6,985 nucleotides of DNA from CAYMLQ01 sp964390795 (GTDB taxonomy: Bacteria; Verrucomicrobiota; Kiritimatiellia; RFP12; UBA1067), in the NCBI GenBank assembly GCA_964390795.1, contig CAYMLQ010000328.1, positions 1 to 6,985 on the forward strand. Direction: 5' to 3'. Shown here in pieces: positions 6,440-6,985 of this stretch. The position numbers and the translations under genes were made by a program. The notes under the pieces are model-generated. The model worked only from the letters and a program-made list of their open reading frames with translations, was not told the origin of the DNA and did not search any database. The number at the start of each line of letters is the position of its first letter. The first letter of the stretch is position 1.

Positions 6440-6985
6440 TTACTCCACCTTCCACTCGATCACGCCGCTGCTCCAGCCCGCCTGGGACTGCGCTTCAATG
6501 CGGAGGGCGGAGGCCTCCACAGGCTTGAACTCGGTTCTGTTGTAGGTGTCGAGCCCGAGGCCGTAGCAGCTGGGGTTTTCGACCTCCCGCCACTGCCCGC
6601 CGACCTTGGCCAGCACCTTCCACGAGGCGGGCACACGGCAGCTTGCCTTGGTCGAGCTCTCGTCGAACCAGTAGACCTGCACGGCCTTCACTTCTGCCGG
6701 TGCAGGGAAGTCGTACTGCAGCCAGAAGGGCTTGCCGGGATTGGGCCACGTGTGCCAGCCTTTGAAGCGCATGTCGTTGCTGTGCTCGGGGTCCTTGCCA
6801 TCGTTCACGGCGTCGAGCTTGAAGTTGCCGGCGGGCGAGTGGGTCACGCTGGCGGAAACGCGCGCCGACCGTGTGAGCGCCAGGGCGCGTTCCGCTGCCG
6901 CGAGCTTGGCGGCGCTGAGCTCGGCAGCGGCCTTGGCCGCCTTCTCCGCGTCGTCAATGTTCGGTGTCATGTTCAGCATGCGGCA
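6440..6985 (-). CDS. C-terminal part of a protein with a discoidin (F5/8 type C)-like domain, possibly the end of a GH127-type glycosidase (5' end outside window)
   Basis: Stop TAA at 6442-6440; the frame is open to the right edge (181 residues). An ATG at 6979 exists, but only six bases upstream are visible, so a true start there cannot be judged and a truncated gene is more likely. Counting from that ATG, residues 9-37 are a helix rich in Ala, Lys and Glu, probably a linker or short coiled coil. Residues 40-179 form a beta-sandwich of discoidin type: LDAVNDG, then GWHTWPNPGKPFWLQYDF, VQVYWFD, CRVPASWKVL, YNRTEFKPV, ALRIEAQ and GVIEWKV. The YWFD...CRVP...W and final IEWKV pattern closely recalls the tail of GH127 (DUF1680) beta-L-arabinofuranosidase-like proteins of Verrucomicrobia and Bacteroidetes, from memory. 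The catalytic part is not in the window, so the enzyme assignment is tentative. The domain probably binds carbohydrate. Confidence 0.8.
   Translation of the reverse strand, partial: CRMLNMTPNIDDAEKAAKAAAELSAAKLAAAERALALTRSARVSASVTHSPAGNFKLDAVNDGKDPEHSNDMRFKGWHTWPNPGKPFWLQYDFPAPAEVKAVQVYWFDESSTKASCRVPASWKVLAKVGGQWREVENPSCYGLGLDTYNRTEFKPVEASALRIEAQSQAGWSSGVIEWKVE

Noticed and set aside
6210..6455. 81-codon minus-strand frame with a lipoprotein-like stretch (LASLVLGVAC) near its end
   Set aside because: The hydrophobic stretch with a lipobox-like Cys is tempting, but it comes after about 60 unrelated residues, only about 10 residues follow the Cys, and the frame starts inside the upstream gene. 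Probably chance.
1..6985. tRNA, rRNA, insertion sequences, attachment sites
   Set aside because: No transposase-like coding sequence, terminal inverted repeats, tRNA cloverleaf or rRNA signature was recognised by eye. A tRNAscan or Infernal run would be needed to exclude small RNAs in 6162-6439.

Overview
The window is GC-rich throughout and carries three genes, all read from the minus strand (right to left). All three look extracellular. Their style is typical of the Planctomycetes-Verrucomicrobia-Chlamydiae group, most likely Kiritimatiellota, Verrucomicrobia or Lentisphaerae: autotransporter-associated beta-strand (PATR) repeats without an autotransporter barrel, LamG domains, carboxypeptidase-regulatory-like modules, and a discoidin-type end resembling GH127 glycosidases. 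This taxonomic placement is inference from domain style; there is no rRNA or housekeeping gene to confirm it.

Layout, in transcription order. (1) 6985-6440: the C-terminal end of a protein entering from beyond the right edge. It has an Ala/Lys/Glu-rich helical linker followed by an F5/8 type C (discoidin)-like carbohydrate-binding domain. (2) 6439-6162: a 278-base intergenic region with no convincing gene. It holds a 9-base direct repeat, a short inverted repeat and a weak promoter candidate. (3) 6161-4302: a complete 619-residue secreted protein with a signal peptide and four PATR-type repeats, but no barrel and no recognisable sorting tail. (4) A 27-base gap containing a good Shine-Dalgarno. 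(5) 4274-1: a very large secreted multidomain protein whose reading frame stays open to the left edge (1424 complete codons seen, no stop).

The large protein is the main content. In order it has: a signal peptide; a jelly-roll-like domain; a zincin-type metallopeptidase-like region with an HEFGH motif and a downstream Glu (HExxH-x15-E, within the M60-like motif spacing); a long run of hexapeptide repeats predicted to form a left-handed beta-helix; two LamG domains; a DxDxDGxxDxxE calcium-binding loop; two carboxypeptidase-regulatory-like beta-sandwiches; and the start of another domain. It looks like an exported enzyme or adhesin that binds and perhaps cleaves a glycoprotein or polysaccharide-associated substrate.

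The PATR protein and the large protein are probably co-transcribed. A working picture is a small cell-surface or secreted module (beta-strand-rich scaffold plus multidomain metallopeptidase) next to a carbohydrate-active gene. Several long open frames on the plus strand and in the wrong minus frame are antisense or frame shadows of these genes, caused by the high GC content.
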